From positions 62,001-126,000 of IMG/VR virus record IMGVR_UViG_3300013125_000003: 64,000 nt of DNA. One strand, 5' to 3'. Position numbers and translations under genes: made by a program. Shown here one piece after another: positions 15,296 to 23,942 of the stretch (its first letter is position 1; each line of letters begins with the position of its first letter). The stretch comes from a virus. The notes under the pieces were generated by a model. It saw only the letters and a list, made by a program, of their open reading frames with translations, was not told where the DNA came from and searched no databases.

Positions 15296-15998
15296 CTTCC
15301 TTTTTCTTTTTGTCCTGGCCCATGAACGTGCGCACGGAAGCCTTGATAGCGTCTAGCGTTATGCTGTTATTTATATGGGCGGACAGCTGGTCGAGGAACT
15401 GCTCCTTGTCCTGAGAATTAGTAAACATCATCTTTAGAAGGTTCTTTGCTGGAAGCTGGACAGATACCTTAAGGTTGACGTCAGTCTCTTCTACCGAGAA
15501 CATTCCAAACAGGCCCTTAGTGTCGATTTGGATTTGTTGTCTCTGCTGCGCTGGCGGGTCAGGACTGCCGCTTACTCCTGTGGCAAAACCGACATCAGAC
15601 GGTCCTGAAACTCCAAGGTTTTTCTGGCTAGGTTGAAGGGTAGAAAGAGATTGCAAGTCAGCCGGAAGGTCCTTTTTGACAGCATCCAAGTCTACTTCCG
15701 GTTCAACGTAAATTGATAGAACCTCGTCTCTGGTCAACGGCGGTTGGTCCTCGTGAAGCATCATAAGGTTATTTGTGAGAGCTTCTGACTCTATCCTTGA
15801 CTGGTCTGACAGAACCGCCAAGTAAGTTTGGACGGGTCCGTTTACCGTGTTTATGCGCCGGCCTGGTATGACGTCAATGACCGTCACAACCGTTCCTAGT
15901 TTCTGTCTCTCAGATGCTGGCGGTTTTATCCACTGGAATCTCTGTCCCTGGTAAGCATTTTTTATGGACATTAGTTCCTCTATGTCGAATCCTGCCAT
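15285..15998 (-). CDS. Hypothetical protein following the half polymerase
   Basis: A 237-aa protein, unrecognised. An upstream ATG (16046) overlaps the polymerase gene by 32 nt and would add a very basic leader; I prefer ATG 15998, 16 nt after the polymerase stop with an A-rich leader. Residues 1-90 contain a small beta-rich region (KLGTVVTVIDVIPGRRINTV). The middle is a Pro/Gln/Gly-rich linker. The C-terminal ~90 residues are helical (LPAKNLLKMMFTNSQDKEQF) and end in a KKKKEDD tail. It does not contain polymerase motifs B or C, so it is not the missing polymerase half. Function unknown; co-transcribed with polymerase. Confidence 0.7.
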   Translation of the reverse strand: MAGFDIEELMSIKNAYQGQRFQWIKPPASERQKLGTVVTVIDVIPGRRINTVNGPVQTYLAVLSDQSRIESEALTNNLMMLHEDQPPLTRDEVLSIYVEPEVDLDAVKKDLPADLQSLSTLQPSQKNLGVSGPSDVGFATGVSGSPDPPAQQRQQIQIDTKGLFGMFSVEETDVNLKVSVQLPAKNLLKMMFTNSQDKEQFLDQLSAHINNSITLDAIKASVRTFMGQDKKKKEDDQ

Positions 15999-16014
15999 GA
16001 AATTTCTGATTTTT

Positions 16015-17421
16015 TTAATTAAGCTTTTGTTTTTCCGCCTTTTCACTTTCTAACTGAGCCTCCAACTTTTTCATCTTGTCCTTTGTGTCAACACGACCGC
16101 TGTACAACCTCGTAAGAATGGTTCGTGCAGCTGAGTCGAACTTGTTCGTAAATAAAGTGTCGTTCATAGTGAAGATGACATCGTTCGGCACGTCAGCGTC
16201 CCGGTTAGAAATTCGTCCCATGTAAGCATCCGGCGACATGTTGAACTGAATGGTTAGGTTTGGGTACATGGAGTTGAAGTCTCGAAGGGTGATGTACTTG
16301 TAAAAACCTGGAACTGGCTTCATAACGTATGCGCCGTCGTATGTCGATTCCTCGTCGAGATCCTTCTTGTCGTTGGACATGTATCTACCTCTTCCTAAGA
16401 ATTCCCTGCACATGAGAGTTTCGGTGATGAATACCGCGCTGAAAACCTTTGAAACATCGACTCTAGCAAACTTTGAGATAGCAAAAGCTACCTCAAGAAG
16501 CTGCAGTTTATCGTCCATCAGCTTGACAAGGCACGTGTCGATGATGTTGTACTTCACGAAGTTGAAAGTGTCTGACTGCGCTTCTAGCATCGAACCGTAC
16601 TCGTGTTTCAACTTTCCGACACCAAGAACGAGCTCAGCAATGTACTCCAATTTGTAGTTCTCGACAACTTTGTAAGGTTTGGTGTTCATGAAAACTTCCA
16701 TGTAGTCGAGGAGTCCCAAGTGGATCGGCATCTTTGCTTTTCCTATGAGCTTCTCGCACGGCATGTACTTCATCGGCTCGATCTTTAATCGATCGGCTCG
16801 GTTGATCAAGTAGATCCAGTCAAATCCGATCACGTTCCAACCTGTCAAGAACGGTATCTTCGGTAATAACTTGTGAAAGAACGTTCGCATCAGGTCCTCT
16901 TCCTTTTCGAAGTATAGGTACTTTAGCGTGAAATCGGTTTCTATGCCTGCATCCTTAAAGTATTGGTTAACTTCATCGACGAGTCTCTGCTGAGTCTCAA
17001 CGTCAAAGTTTTCCATAGTGGAAAGAGTGTAAACTATGTTGTTCTCTCCGACGAACGTTATGAGGTTGACCTCCATGAGAGCTTTTGCTGGATCAGGAAA
17101 ATCCTGAGAATCAAGCTTTACCTCGATGTCGAGAAAATACTTTCTTGGGCTGTAATCCGAATAGAGACGGGATAGTTCGTCCGGCGTGAGTCTCGACTGA
17201 GTGAGTTCTTCCAGCCTGAACCGGCTGAGCCACTTGCTAGGAGATTTACGTAAAAAACGATTGTCCCAGTTCCTAAATTCGGTAGGGTTTGCGGTAACCG
17301 TCCAGTTGAACTGATCTACTGCTGGTATTGGTTTCTGTATAAACGCAACTTTGCCAGTCTCATCGTAGTAGGAGACGACTAGCATGGCTTCATCGACTTT
17401 AAATTCGGTGCTTACTATCAT
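16015..17421 (-). CDS. 43: DNA polymerase B N-terminal half (exonuclease plus motif A), split gene
   Basis: A 468-aa product homologous to the N-terminal half of T4 gp43 (898 aa). The 3'-5' exonuclease motifs are intact: FLDIEV (Exo I, 96-101), GWNVIGFDWIYLINR (Exo II) and YNIIDTCLVKLMDDK (Exo III). Palm motif A is present as DFNSMYPNLTIQF (Asp381). The frame stops 88 residues after the start of motif A, in a Lys/Glu-rich helix of the fingers (KKLEAQLESEKAEKQ), just before the expected KxxxNSxYG motif B. No motif B or motif C (DTDS) is seen downstream or elsewhere in the window. So the catalytic domain must be completed by a second polypeptide encoded outside, or the enzyme is only an exonuclease. 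No intein sequence is visible at the break. Confidence 0.9.
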   Translation of the reverse strand: MIVSTEFKVDEAMLVVSYYDETGKVAFIQKPIPAVDQFNWTVTANPTEFRNWDNRFLRKSPSKWLSRFRLEELTQSRLTPDELSRLYSDYSPRKYFLDIEVKLDSQDFPDPAKALMEVNLITFVGENNIVYTLSTMENFDVETQQRLVDEVNQYFKDAGIETDFTLKYLYFEKEEDLMRTFFHKLLPKIPFLTGWNVIGFDWIYLINRADRLKIEPMKYMPCEKLIGKAKMPIHLGLLDYMEVFMNTKPYKVVENYKLEYIAELVLGVGKLKHEYGSMLEAQSDTFNFVKYNIIDTCLVKLMDDKLQLLEVAFAISKFARVDVSKVFSAVFITETLMCREFLGRGRYMSNDKKDLDEESTYDGAYVMKPVPGFYKYITLRDFNSMYPNLTIQFNMSPDAYMGRISNRDADVPNDVIFTMNDTLFTNKFDSAARTILTRLYSGRVDTKDKMKKLEAQLESEKAEKQKLN

Positions 17422-17707
17422 TTTCTTGATTTTCTTCTACGTAATACGGCGAACAGTTCAAGTAATCGAAAGCAAACAGCTTTCGTACGGATTCTTCAGA
17501 AAGTCCGCGTTCCTTCGAAAGAGCGGATATTGCCCAAGCGTACCACTCATCGTGCTGCGCTTTTGTGACCGGGTAAAGTTTGAACCACTCTGGGCTCTGA
17601 AGAACTTCCTTTGGTTGTTCGGCAATAACTTGCTCAACCGTTTTCTTGTGGTACTTTTTGAGCCACCAGTTCAGCATGTCATCTCGAGTTAACCGTTTCT
17701 TTTTCAT
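17399..17707 (-). CDS. Small conserved phage protein of unknown function
   Basis: A 102-aa protein with ATG at 17707 chosen because it lies 16 nt after the dUTPase stop; a longer reading would overlap dUTPase by 59 nt. The sequence (SPEWFKLYPVTKAQHDEWY, then LFAFDYLNCSP) has the feel of a conserved T4-superfamily hypothetical family, rich in Trp and Tyr and ending with a variable charged tail. It overlaps the polymerase start by 23 nt. It probably acts in replication or nucleotide metabolism because of its tight location, but no motif gives a function. Confidence 0.7.
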   Translation of the reverse strand: MKKKRLTRDDMLNWWLKKYHKKTVEQVIAEQPKEVLQSPEWFKLYPVTKAQHDEWYAWAISALSKERGLSEESVRKLFAFDYLNCSPYYVEENQENDSKHRI

Positions 17708-17723
17708 TAACTTACCAAAATTT

Positions 17724-18203
17724 TTAACGTGTAGCTTCCATAGCTTCAGATTTAGTGTCGGTTGACCCAAAACCGCCGTCACCTCTTTCCGATTGAACCG
17801 GAAACACTTCTTCCAGCGTGTTGCACTCTTCCAGGTCAGCGTGAGCTACTGGAATTAAAAGAAATTGAACCAGTTTCATGCCTGGGGCAATTTCTACCGC
17901 TCCGTCAGCTTTTGTGTTGTAAACGTGAATGTGAATCTCACCCTGGTAATCGCTGTCCACCACACAAGCTCCGACTTGAAGTCTCTTCTTGGTAGCTATT
18001 CCGCTCTTGTTGTGCGTGATTAACGCGTAACCATCCGGTACTCTAGCTTTTATTCCGCTAGGGATGAGAATATCCTCTCCTGGGTTTAACCGTTGCTCAG
18101 GAAAAGCTTCTGGAACGAAAAAATCAATGCCAGCAGAACCCAGAGTTCCGTACGAAGGTGTTTTAACCTCCTTAGTCTTTATGAATCGCAGTTTAGGTTG
18201 CAT
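17724..18203 (-). CDS. dut: dUTPase (trimeric dUTP diphosphatase)
   Basis: Hydrolyses dUTP to dUMP and PPi, preventing uracil incorporation and supplying dUMP. All five motifs of trimeric dUTPases are visible: GSAGIDFF (motif 1), NKSGIA (motif 2, variant of RSG), VVDSDYQGEI (motif 3, with the catalytic Asp), a QFLLIPV strand (motif 4) and RGDGGFGSTD (motif 5). The length (159 aa) is usual. It is the first gene of the operon that continues to the half polymerase, with an early-type promoter directly upstream. Confidence 0.96.
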   Translation of the reverse strand: MQPKLRFIKTKEVKTPSYGTLGSAGIDFFVPEAFPEQRLNPGEDILIPSGIKARVPDGYALITHNKSGIATKKRLQVGACVVDSDYQGEIHIHVYNTKADGAVEIAPGMKLVQFLLIPVAHADLEECNTLEEVFPVQSERGDGGFGSTDTKSEAMEATR

Positions 18204-18224
18204 AATTAGTCATTTTTATGTCAT

Positions 18225-18251
18225 CTTTTATTGAGAACAGCGAAACGGTTT
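18225..18251 (-). promoter_or_regulatory. Early/middle-type promoter AAACC-N16-TAAAAG for the dUTPase operon
   Basis: On the minus strand AAACC (18251-18247), 16 nt, then TAAAAG (18230-18225), about 21 nt before the dUTPase ATG. It is divergent from the late sheath promoters nearby. Confidence 0.6.
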
Positions 18252-18272
18252 AGGTTTGGTAGGTAAGAATCT

Positions 18273-18280
18273 GATAAATA
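18273..18280 (+). promoter_or_regulatory. Late promoter element GATAAATA (distal) for tail sheath
   Basis: GATAAATAAC, the first of two tandem elements 60 bp apart before the sheath gene. Between the two lies an inverted repeat, TTCCCA (18303-18308) / TGGGAA (18321-18326). Confidence 0.65.
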
Positions 18281-18332
18281 ACTTCAGTTGTGACCTGTCA
18301 TTTTCCCAGAAAGTCGATTTTGGGAACAGGGT

Positions 18333-18340
18333 GATAAATA
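18333..18340 (+). promoter_or_regulatory. Late promoter element GATAAATA (proximal) for tail sheath
   Basis: GATAAATAAATAAC, 29 nt before the sheath ATG. Tandem copies fit the high demand for sheath protein. Confidence 0.75.
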
Positions 18341-18369
18341 AATAACCTAAAAAATAACGATAGCACACG

Positions 18370-21300
18370 ATGGCAGAAAAATTAAATCTGAACAGGTTCA
18401 AGTCAAGTGGCGTATACACAGTAGAGATAGATGAGAGCCAGAACTTAGCTCTCCCGATCTCGACCGGGCGGCTTGTTATCGGTTCTAGCAAAAAGGGCCC
18501 TATCAACTCAGTTGTGTTGGTAGACAGCACTCGAACCAGCCAGATCGTATACGGGGAGCTTGACACCAAGCTAGAGAAAAACGGCAGCTACTTCCACAGG
18601 ACGATTGATGTTGCTCTAAGGCAAGGACCTGTTTACGCTTTAAACGTCCTTCCTGTCTCCGCAACCGACGAAGCTTACTTCGCTACTTTCAACTCTGAAT
18701 CAGCTTCCAACAACGCGGTTTGGGACAATACCAACTACAAGAGCAGCATGTCCAATTTCTACAACACACAGAAACTGTGGTTTGCAGACGTTGACATGGT
18801 TAACAAGTGGAAAAACATTGAGCTGGGAGATGACTACATTCTCAACCCAGCGCAGCACGGAGCAGCCGATCGCGATGCAAACAAGATCCTAACGGTAGTA
18901 AATCTTTCAAGGAAAGATGTTACCGCTTGGGTAAGAATAGCAGACGTTACTGGATACGACATAACCGTCAAGGAATACTACGCCCTCCTTGGTGACAAAG
19001 TTCAGATCCCAGAATTCTTGAACCCGGACGACATCGTTCAGGACTACTTCGTCGAAGTCATCGTCGTTGAAGGAGACTGGACCGATTACTTGAAGCTATC
19101 GAGCGACCCGGTTTACAGCCAATACTTCACCGCATCAGGTATCATCAGTTCAAAGATCAACGATTTTACCGCACTGAAAGAAGTTACTCTGTACGCTAAG
19201 ACTGTTGGATGCATCATCCCAGAGTTCAGGGACCTCACAGGAACCATCGTAGCTATAGACACAGTGTTCAATCGTAAGTTTCCGGAAACCGGAGTATTCG
19301 TAGCACTCGACTACAAGAAAGTCGACATGATCGACCTAACGAACGCTACTTTTGACAGCGGTTCAGATACAGAACCTATGGCAGAACAAAGAATCGATCT
19401 AATCGGTCACGGTGTTGATGAACTCAGCATCGCTAACGGAACTCACGCAGCTTACGTGGTTGACGACGGTATAACCGCAGTTGACCCAGTAGCTATGATC
19501 GACACGCTCAGCTACAGAAAACCTATTGACTGCGCATTCTACTTCAAACTCACGACCTACGTACCGACTTACATCGACGGCCAGATCTACATAAATGCTG
19601 AAACTCCTACCGAGATAATCGCAACGGAAGCAAGCAAACTCTACAAAGCATGGATGAAGGGTATCGTAAAGAACGGTGATTACCTGAAATACGGAACTCC
19701 TACTCCAACTACTCTGTACATAGCATCTGACGGTTTCATCAAAACTCAGGGCGCTGTTAAGTACATCACTTTCCAAGCATTCACTGACGTTACTAGGACA
19801 AACCAGGTAGACGCAGAATCGATAACTGACGCTGGCCGCGATTACCTATGGATAGTCAACCAGACTTCAGATTTCTACAGGATGGACTTTGACATGACCG
19901 ACACTGATTACTTCATCTCCTACCAGTACTTCGCACCGAACAGGCTGGTCTTCGAGATCGATCCTACTCTGTACGGAAATCCTAGCAGAAACGAAACTTC
20001 AAACGCAGCCGTTGGCTTCCCGTACGATGCAACGAAGAGAGCAAACATCGACAACTTCTTTAAGGTCGGTCGTTACCTCCAAGCAAACATCGTAGCAGGA
20101 ACCGAACGTGGTCGTATGCTTCGCATCAACTCTGTATCAGCACAGAAAGTTACCAAGAGTCCATACGGTCCTTCTGGAGTAACTGTAACTGTTCTGAAGT
20201 ACACAGTAACCACATCAGCACCGGCTGACGTTAACAACCTTGGTATCAAGCTCACCGGAACTACGGTTCGTGCTTACAAGGGAATAAAGAATTACATCAC
20301 AAGCTTAGTAGGACAGAAAGTTCCGGCTATGAACCTCAACGACCTCAACTTGTACCCTAACGGTACAGCTGATCGTCAGAACGACATACTGGACTTCCTA
20401 TTCGACGGAAGCAACTTAGCATCGACCCTAGCTGACAACGAAACCCTGGACTTCAGGTACCTCATCGACTCGTTCGAAGGACAGATCTACCCAGGATCGA
20501 AACAGCAACTAGCTCAGCTAGCAGCTGATCACGGAAAGCTCTTCGTAATCGCAAACTCTCCGTCCTTCGCACAGTACGAAAGGTCAGTCAACCCAAGCTT
20601 CATCGATTTAACGACTCGCTTGGTATCGACCGAGTACATTTCAACTGGAGGCGACCTGAGCTCTAACCCGGATTACTTGTTCACCTTTGCAACTGGTGAA
20701 AAGAACGGAATCCCACTATCTTCCTACGCAGCTTACTTCATGCCGAACATCGTTATTTTCGAAAACGGAAAGAACAAATCGATCCCTCCGGCAATGTACG
20801 TGGCAAACGCGTTCATGAAGAAGTACAACAGCGGAAACACCTTCTCTATCGTAGCTGGTAAGAGAGGCATCCTGACCGATCCTGAAATAACAGGACTCGA
20901 ATACGATCTCACAAACAGCGATAGAGATTATTTGGAACCAGCAGGTTTCAACCTGATCGTTCGTCGTAGGGGATTCGGAGTCATGGTGTTCTCAAACAAC
21001 ACTGGTTACCAAAGAGTAAAATCGGCTCTGAACAACATTCACGTAAGGGAAGCTCTCATCACAATCGAAAGAGACGTTGAACGCATCCTCCTGAACTTCC
21101 TGTTCGATTGGAACGATGTTACGACGAGAATGAGAGTAAAGACCATGATCAAGAATTACTTGGCAGCTGTACAAGACGCTCGCGGAATTTCCTGGTTCGA
21201 CGTTATCTTCGACGATAGCAACAACACGACAGAAGTTCTCGAGAACAATGCAGGAGTTGTCGACATCTTGGTTGACTTCCCAAGAGGAATCCACAAGTTC

Positions 21301-21375
21301 ATCAACCGTATCACTATCACACGGGTTGGAGGACAGCTTTCATCACAGTCAACAGGTTTTACCCCATCCTTCTAA
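18370..21375 (+). CDS. 18: Tail sheath protein, gp18-like
   Basis: A 1001-aa contractile sheath subunit, much longer than T4 gp18 (659 aa). The N-terminus (SSGVYTVEIDESQNLALP, then IGSSKKGPIN) matches the usual sheath start with a GxxxGP strand. The C-terminal domain contains GILTDPEITGLEYDLTNSDR, RRRGFGVMVFSNNTG and the helix REALITIERDVERILLNFLF, then a beta-strand end with VDFPRGIHKFINRI; these are the conserved assembly core of myoviral sheaths. The extra ~350 residues lie in the middle (roughly 150-620) and probably form surface-exposed domains. It is monocistronic, with two late elements and a bidirectional terminator. Confidence 0.93.
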   Translation: MAEKLNLNRFKSSGVYTVEIDESQNLALPISTGRLVIGSSKKGPINSVVLVDSTRTSQIVYGELDTKLEKNGSYFHRTIDVALRQGPVYALNVLPVSATDEAYFATFNSESASNNAVWDNTNYKSSMSNFYNTQKLWFADVDMVNKWKNIELGDDYILNPAQHGAADRDANKILTVVNLSRKDVTAWVRIADVTGYDITVKEYYALLGDKVQIPEFLNPDDIVQDYFVEVIVVEGDWTDYLKLSSDPVYSQYFTASGIISSKINDFTALKEVTLYAKTVGCIIPEFRDLTGTIVAIDTVFNRKFPETGVFVALDYKKVDMIDLTNATFDSGSDTEPMAEQRIDLIGHGVDELSIANGTHAAYVVDDGITAVDPVAMIDTLSYRKPIDCAFYFKLTTYVPTYIDGQIYINAETPTEIIATEASKLYKAWMKGIVKNGDYLKYGTPTPTTLYIASDGFIKTQGAVKYITFQAFTDVTRTNQVDAESITDAGRDYLWIVNQTSDFYRMDFDMTDTDYFISYQYFAPNRLVFEIDPTLYGNPSRNETSNAAVGFPYDATKRANIDNFFKVGRYLQANIVAGTERGRMLRINSVSAQKVTKSPYGPSGVTVTVLKYTVTTSAPADVNNLGIKLTGTTVRAYKGIKNYITSLVGQKVPAMNLNDLNLYPNGTADRQNDILDFLFDGSNLASTLADNETLDFRYLIDSFEGQIYPGSKQQLAQLAADHGKLFVIANSPSFAQYERSVNPSFIDLTTRLVSTEYISTGGDLSSNPDYLFTFATGEKNGIPLSSYAAYFMPNIVIFENGKNKSIPPAMYVANAFMKKYNSGNTFSIVAGKRGILTDPEITGLEYDLTNSDRDYLEPAGFNLIVRRRGFGVMVFSNNTGYQRVKSALNNIHVREALITIERDVERILLNFLFDWNDVTTRMRVKTMIKNYLAAVQDARGISWFDVIFDDSNNTTEVLENNAGVVDILVDFPRGIHKFINRITITRVGGQLSSQSTGFTPSF

Positions 21376-21400
21376 CCCGACATTTGGTTTTGTTGAAAAG

Positions 21401-21427
21401 AAAAAGGAGCTCGCTGAGCTCCTTTTT
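21401..21427. terminator. Bidirectional terminator after tail sheath
   Basis: The stem GGAGCTC (21406-21412) / GAGCTCC (21416-21422) with a GCT loop is flanked by A5 and T5, so it works for the sheath gene (+) and the HAD operon (-). Confidence 0.9.
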
Positions 21428-21480
21428 CGTTTTAGGCTGACCGATTTGGTCAACTCCACCACTCGGTTTAAGTCCGAGAA

Positions 21481-22152
21481 CTATGCGCCTTGATCGGCTG
21501 TTTCTTCTTCCTGTGGGGTTTCGTCCGCTTCTGTGTCAGGTTCTTCTTCAAACCCTCCCTGAAGCTTTGAAATGATTTCTTCCAATAACCTAATAGTATC
21601 TGTCGAATCATCGTGAAGTATGCCGGTTCCGCCAGCAGCGGTCCATTTTTCGATGTTACTCTTCTTGTCGTCTATGAGTATGTCGTTCGCCGTCTTGACA
21701 AAGAGTTCCTTCTTGTTCGAAAAGATGATCCTCTTTTCTGGTTCAGCTTCCAGTTCCTCTGGCGTTTCAATACCCTTTTTCTGGTTTATGCCCAAGTTCA
21801 ATTTAAGCCACATCAGCTTACCTTCCTTAGAGTACTCGCTTCGGCTCGGAGCAGACAGAATGTAGGGGCTGTACCTTTCTAAGTAATCCCAAAGTTCGCG
21901 ACCGTCTCCGGTCCAAGGTAATCTCTTCCAGAACTTTTCCTTCCGTTTGTCTACGATCTGCCATATAGAATGACGACCGTGCTTCTTTTCGTACTCGTCT
22001 GGCGTGTGATGGTGCAGGTTCAGCTTCATTCTCTTAAAACCACGATCGAAGTCCGTTAGAACTCCGTCCATGTCGCAAAATATCCTAACCGGTGAAGATT
22101 GGGATTTTTGCTCGGCTATGAATTGCGTGAACCTTAAAACTTTGTTATGCAT
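21481..22152 (-). CDS. HAD-family 5'(3')-nucleotidase-like protein with capsid-tag-like N-terminus
   Basis: A 223-aa predicted HAD phosphatase. Motif I is DMDGVLTDFD (27-36), with both catalytic Asp residues and the GVLxDF context typical of deoxyribonucleotidases (NT5C-like). ILSAPSR fits motif II (Ser), and LIDDKKSNIEKW is motif IV with acidic metal ligands. Before the domain lies RFTQFIAEQ (residues 7-15), whose FIAE is identical to the T4 capsid-targeting tag YQEFIAE. The acidic C-terminal tail (PDTEADETPQEEE) is probably disordered. It overlaps the GroES gene by 8 nt and is last in the ssb operon. Possible roles: dNMP recycling in the cell or, if the tag works, a nucleotidase delivered with the virion. 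Confidence 0.82.
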   Translation of the reverse strand: MHNKVLRFTQFIAEQKSQSSPVRIFCDMDGVLTDFDRGFKRMKLNLHHHTPDEYEKKHGRHSIWQIVDKRKEKFWKRLPWTGDGRELWDYLERYSPYILSAPSRSEYSKEGKLMWLKLNLGINQKKGIETPEELEAEPEKRIIFSNKKELFVKTANDILIDDKKSNIEKWTAAGGTGILHDDSTDTIRLLEEIISKLQGGFEEEPDTEADETPQEEETADQGA

Positions 22153-22468
22153 AATCTTTGAGTTCGAACGATTTGTTTATAGACTTATCTATAATGCCAA
22201 CCAAATCGTTTGCCATGACCAGGTGATAGATCTGGCCGTCGACTTCAACGTCAAAACCAGCGTACCTCAAGTAAAGAACGTGGTCTCCGGGTTTTATCGG
22301 ACAGTTCTTTTGGGAAACGAGGTGGCCCACTTCGACCACTATCCCAGTGTTGGGTCTCTTTCTTGATTCTACTGGCAGGATGATGCCGGTCTCGGTTCTT
22401 TTTTCAACCTCATCAGGTTTTATCATCACTCTTTCGAATAGAGGGGTAAATCCAACTGCGTTTTCCAT
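22145..22468 (-). CDS. groES: GroES-like co-chaperonin
   Basis: A 107-aa ten-kDa co-chaperonin that caps GroEL. The line-up with GroES is clear: PLFERVMIKPDE at the N-terminus, a mobile loop with the GroEL-binding IIL tripeptide (TETGIILPVES), GIVVEVG, PGDHVLYLRYAG, and a final strand leading to DLVGII. It lies between RNase H and the HAD gene, overlapping both, in a replication operon rather than next to the phage GroEL (about 10 kb away). T4 also encodes a GroES analogue (gp31), but that is more divergent; this one is close to bacterial GroES in pattern. Confidence 0.92.
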   Translation of the reverse strand: MENAVGFTPLFERVMIKPDEVEKRTETGIILPVESRKRPNTGIVVEVGHLVSQKNCPIKPGDHVLYLRYAGFDVEVDGQIYHLVMANDLVGIIDKSINKSFELKDYA

Positions 22469-23577
22469 TAGGTCTTGTAATTTTTTTTGAACCTAAAGTA
22501 GTTGAAGCGTTTTCTGTTGTCCAGGTTAACCGAACGTTTCATCGCTTCCACCAATTCCTTAGGCATGACCGCTGTGCTCAATCGTATAAGCTTGCGGTTT
22601 CGGTTCAGGTTGTTCAGGATCGTCTGAGATTCACCAGGATCACTTATCTTCAGAGTGTCACATATTACCTTATGCAAGAAATCCATGAAAGCTGGGTCAC
22701 CTGAATCAACTAAGTTTTTTACGTCGTTCCACTCAACGGTTTCCTTGATCTTGTCCATAGCTTTAACGACTTTGGAAGGAGTAAACTTTTCGTGAACTCT
22801 AGGAATGTTATCAGAACTATCGCCAGCTAGAATCTTCATTAGAATATCAGCTGATGGGTTGATTCGGTGGTGCTGGTAATCTTTAGTGATCAAGTCTGTC
22901 AGGACGTTCACAACTGCCGAATTATCAACGCTTTCCAGGTCGAAATTGAACAAATCAACGTCCTTTCTTTCGATCGGTTCAAACGTTTCCGTTGTGTAAA
23001 TTTTCTTGAACTTGGTCATCATCTTAGGCATCAGGAGAATGACTTTTCTCTTTTCACTTTCGAGTAATTGAGTAAGGTCCTTATCAACTGACCACAAGCA
23101 GATGTCTTCGTTGACGTTTTCACAGATGTACGCGATCAGATCATCTCCCTCTGCTCCAGGAACTCGGCTGGTGATTACACCGTACTCTTCAACTAGTAAT
23201 GGTAAGAGCTCGTCCTGAAAGTAATCGAAGAATAAGTATGACTTATCGTCGTACTTGCGAGTGCCCTTGTAAGCAAAGTCTCCCTCGCCGTGTTCCTCAA
23301 CGTGATCCTTTATGAACTGTTTTCTCCAACTCTTAGAGTCGAAAACTATGAATACTGACGTGATGTTTTCCTTGAACGGAGCAAAGATGCTTCCTAGGTA
23401 ATTCAGTGAGAATTTTTTGAACTGATCTTTGCTTGCCTGCTTTAGCATGAACTTATCGTCCGATAGTAAATCGTTGACGTAATACCGCTCTCCGATCGAA
23501 CGGTCGTTTGCGAGAATATTCTTGACAATGCTGGTAGCTACGTTTAGAAATGCATTACCGTCGATTACTATGTTCAT
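22468..23577 (-). CDS. rnh: RNase H / FEN-type 5' exonuclease
   Basis: A 369-aa flap-endonuclease-family nuclease that removes RNA primers and 5' flaps during lagging-strand synthesis. It has VIDGNAF (first metal Asp), YKGTRK (helical arch base), GAEGDDLIAYI (acidic cluster), SVDKDLTQLL (second acidic pair) and ILAGDSSDNIP (helix-hairpin-helix entry), as in T4 RNase H (305 aa). The C-terminal ~80 residues are extra and basic (RKRFNYFRFKKN). It shares one base with the start of groES and overlaps the 115-aa gene upstream by 4 nt, so expression is tightly coupled with ssDNA-binding protein. Confidence 0.92.
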   Translation of the reverse strand: MNIVIDGNAFLNVATSIVKNILANDRSIGERYYVNDLLSDDKFMLKQASKDQFKKFSLNYLGSIFAPFKENITSVFIVFDSKSWRKQFIKDHVEEHGEGDFAYKGTRKYDDKSYLFFDYFQDELLPLLVEEYGVITSRVPGAEGDDLIAYICENVNEDICLWSVDKDLTQLLESEKRKVILLMPKMMTKFKKIYTTETFEPIERKDVDLFNFDLESVDNSAVVNVLTDLITKDYQHHRINPSADILMKILAGDSSDNIPRVHEKFTPSKVVKAMDKIKETVEWNDVKNLVDSGDPAFMDFLHKVICDTLKISDPGESQTILNNLNRNRKLIRLSTAVMPKELVEAMKRSVNLDNRKRFNYFRFKKNYKT

Positions 23578-23921
23578 GGTTGTTTTTCTTCAGGTGGTGA
23601 CTGCTGTGATTCTTCTTTATTCTGAGCGGCTTGCATCGCTTCTTGAGTGTGAACCTTCAAGCGTTTTATAGCTCGCGATATTAGTTCTGACTCTTCTAAA
23701 TTGTACGCACCTTTAGCTTGAGCGTACCGAGCAGCAGCTATCAAAACGATGAGGACTTGCTGGGAAGTCATCGTTGTTAGGAATAGTTCCCAATCCTCTT
23801 CGTTATCGTAACTAATAGACCCAAGCAATCTAGCGATTGGCTTGGTCTGATCAATTTTCTCAGCTGAAACAGCTGCCTCCTTGTTAGGGGAGGCAGCGTC
23901 AGCGGTAGGATTTTCTACCAT
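23574..23921 (-). CDS. Small hypothetical protein between ssb and RNase H
   Basis: A 115-aa protein, unrecognised by name. The core is helical (LGSISYDNEEDWELFLTTM, then QVLIVLIAAARYAQAKGAY) with disordered Ala/Glu- and Gln/Pro-rich ends. Similar short helical proteins with an ARLLGSISYD-like start are common in large phages. It lies 21 nt after the gp32-like gene and overlaps RNase H by 4 nt. A role near the replication fork is likely from position only. Confidence 0.7.
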   Translation of the reverse strand: MVENPTADAASPNKEAAVSAEKIDQTKPIARLLGSISYDNEEDWELFLTTMTSQQVLIVLIAAARYAQAKGAYNLEESELISRAIKRLKVHTQEAMQAAQNKEESQQSPPEEKQP

Positions 23922-23942
23922 GGTAGGTCTGTGGTTTAATTT

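Noticed and set aside
15285-16046. The gene after the half polymerase as the missing polymerase C-terminal half, or a split intein at the break
   Set aside because: It shows no motif B or C, and the polymerase end has no intein N-terminal features (no Cys/Ser followed by typical block A).
21439-21478. T-arm-like hairpin (CTCGG TTTAAGT CCGAG) next to a second small hairpin, suggesting a tRNA
   Set aside because: No acceptor stem or anticodon arm can be built around it: the region upstream is the sheath terminator and the T-loop lacks the TTC of a normal T arm. Probably two 3' UTR hairpins after the HAD gene.
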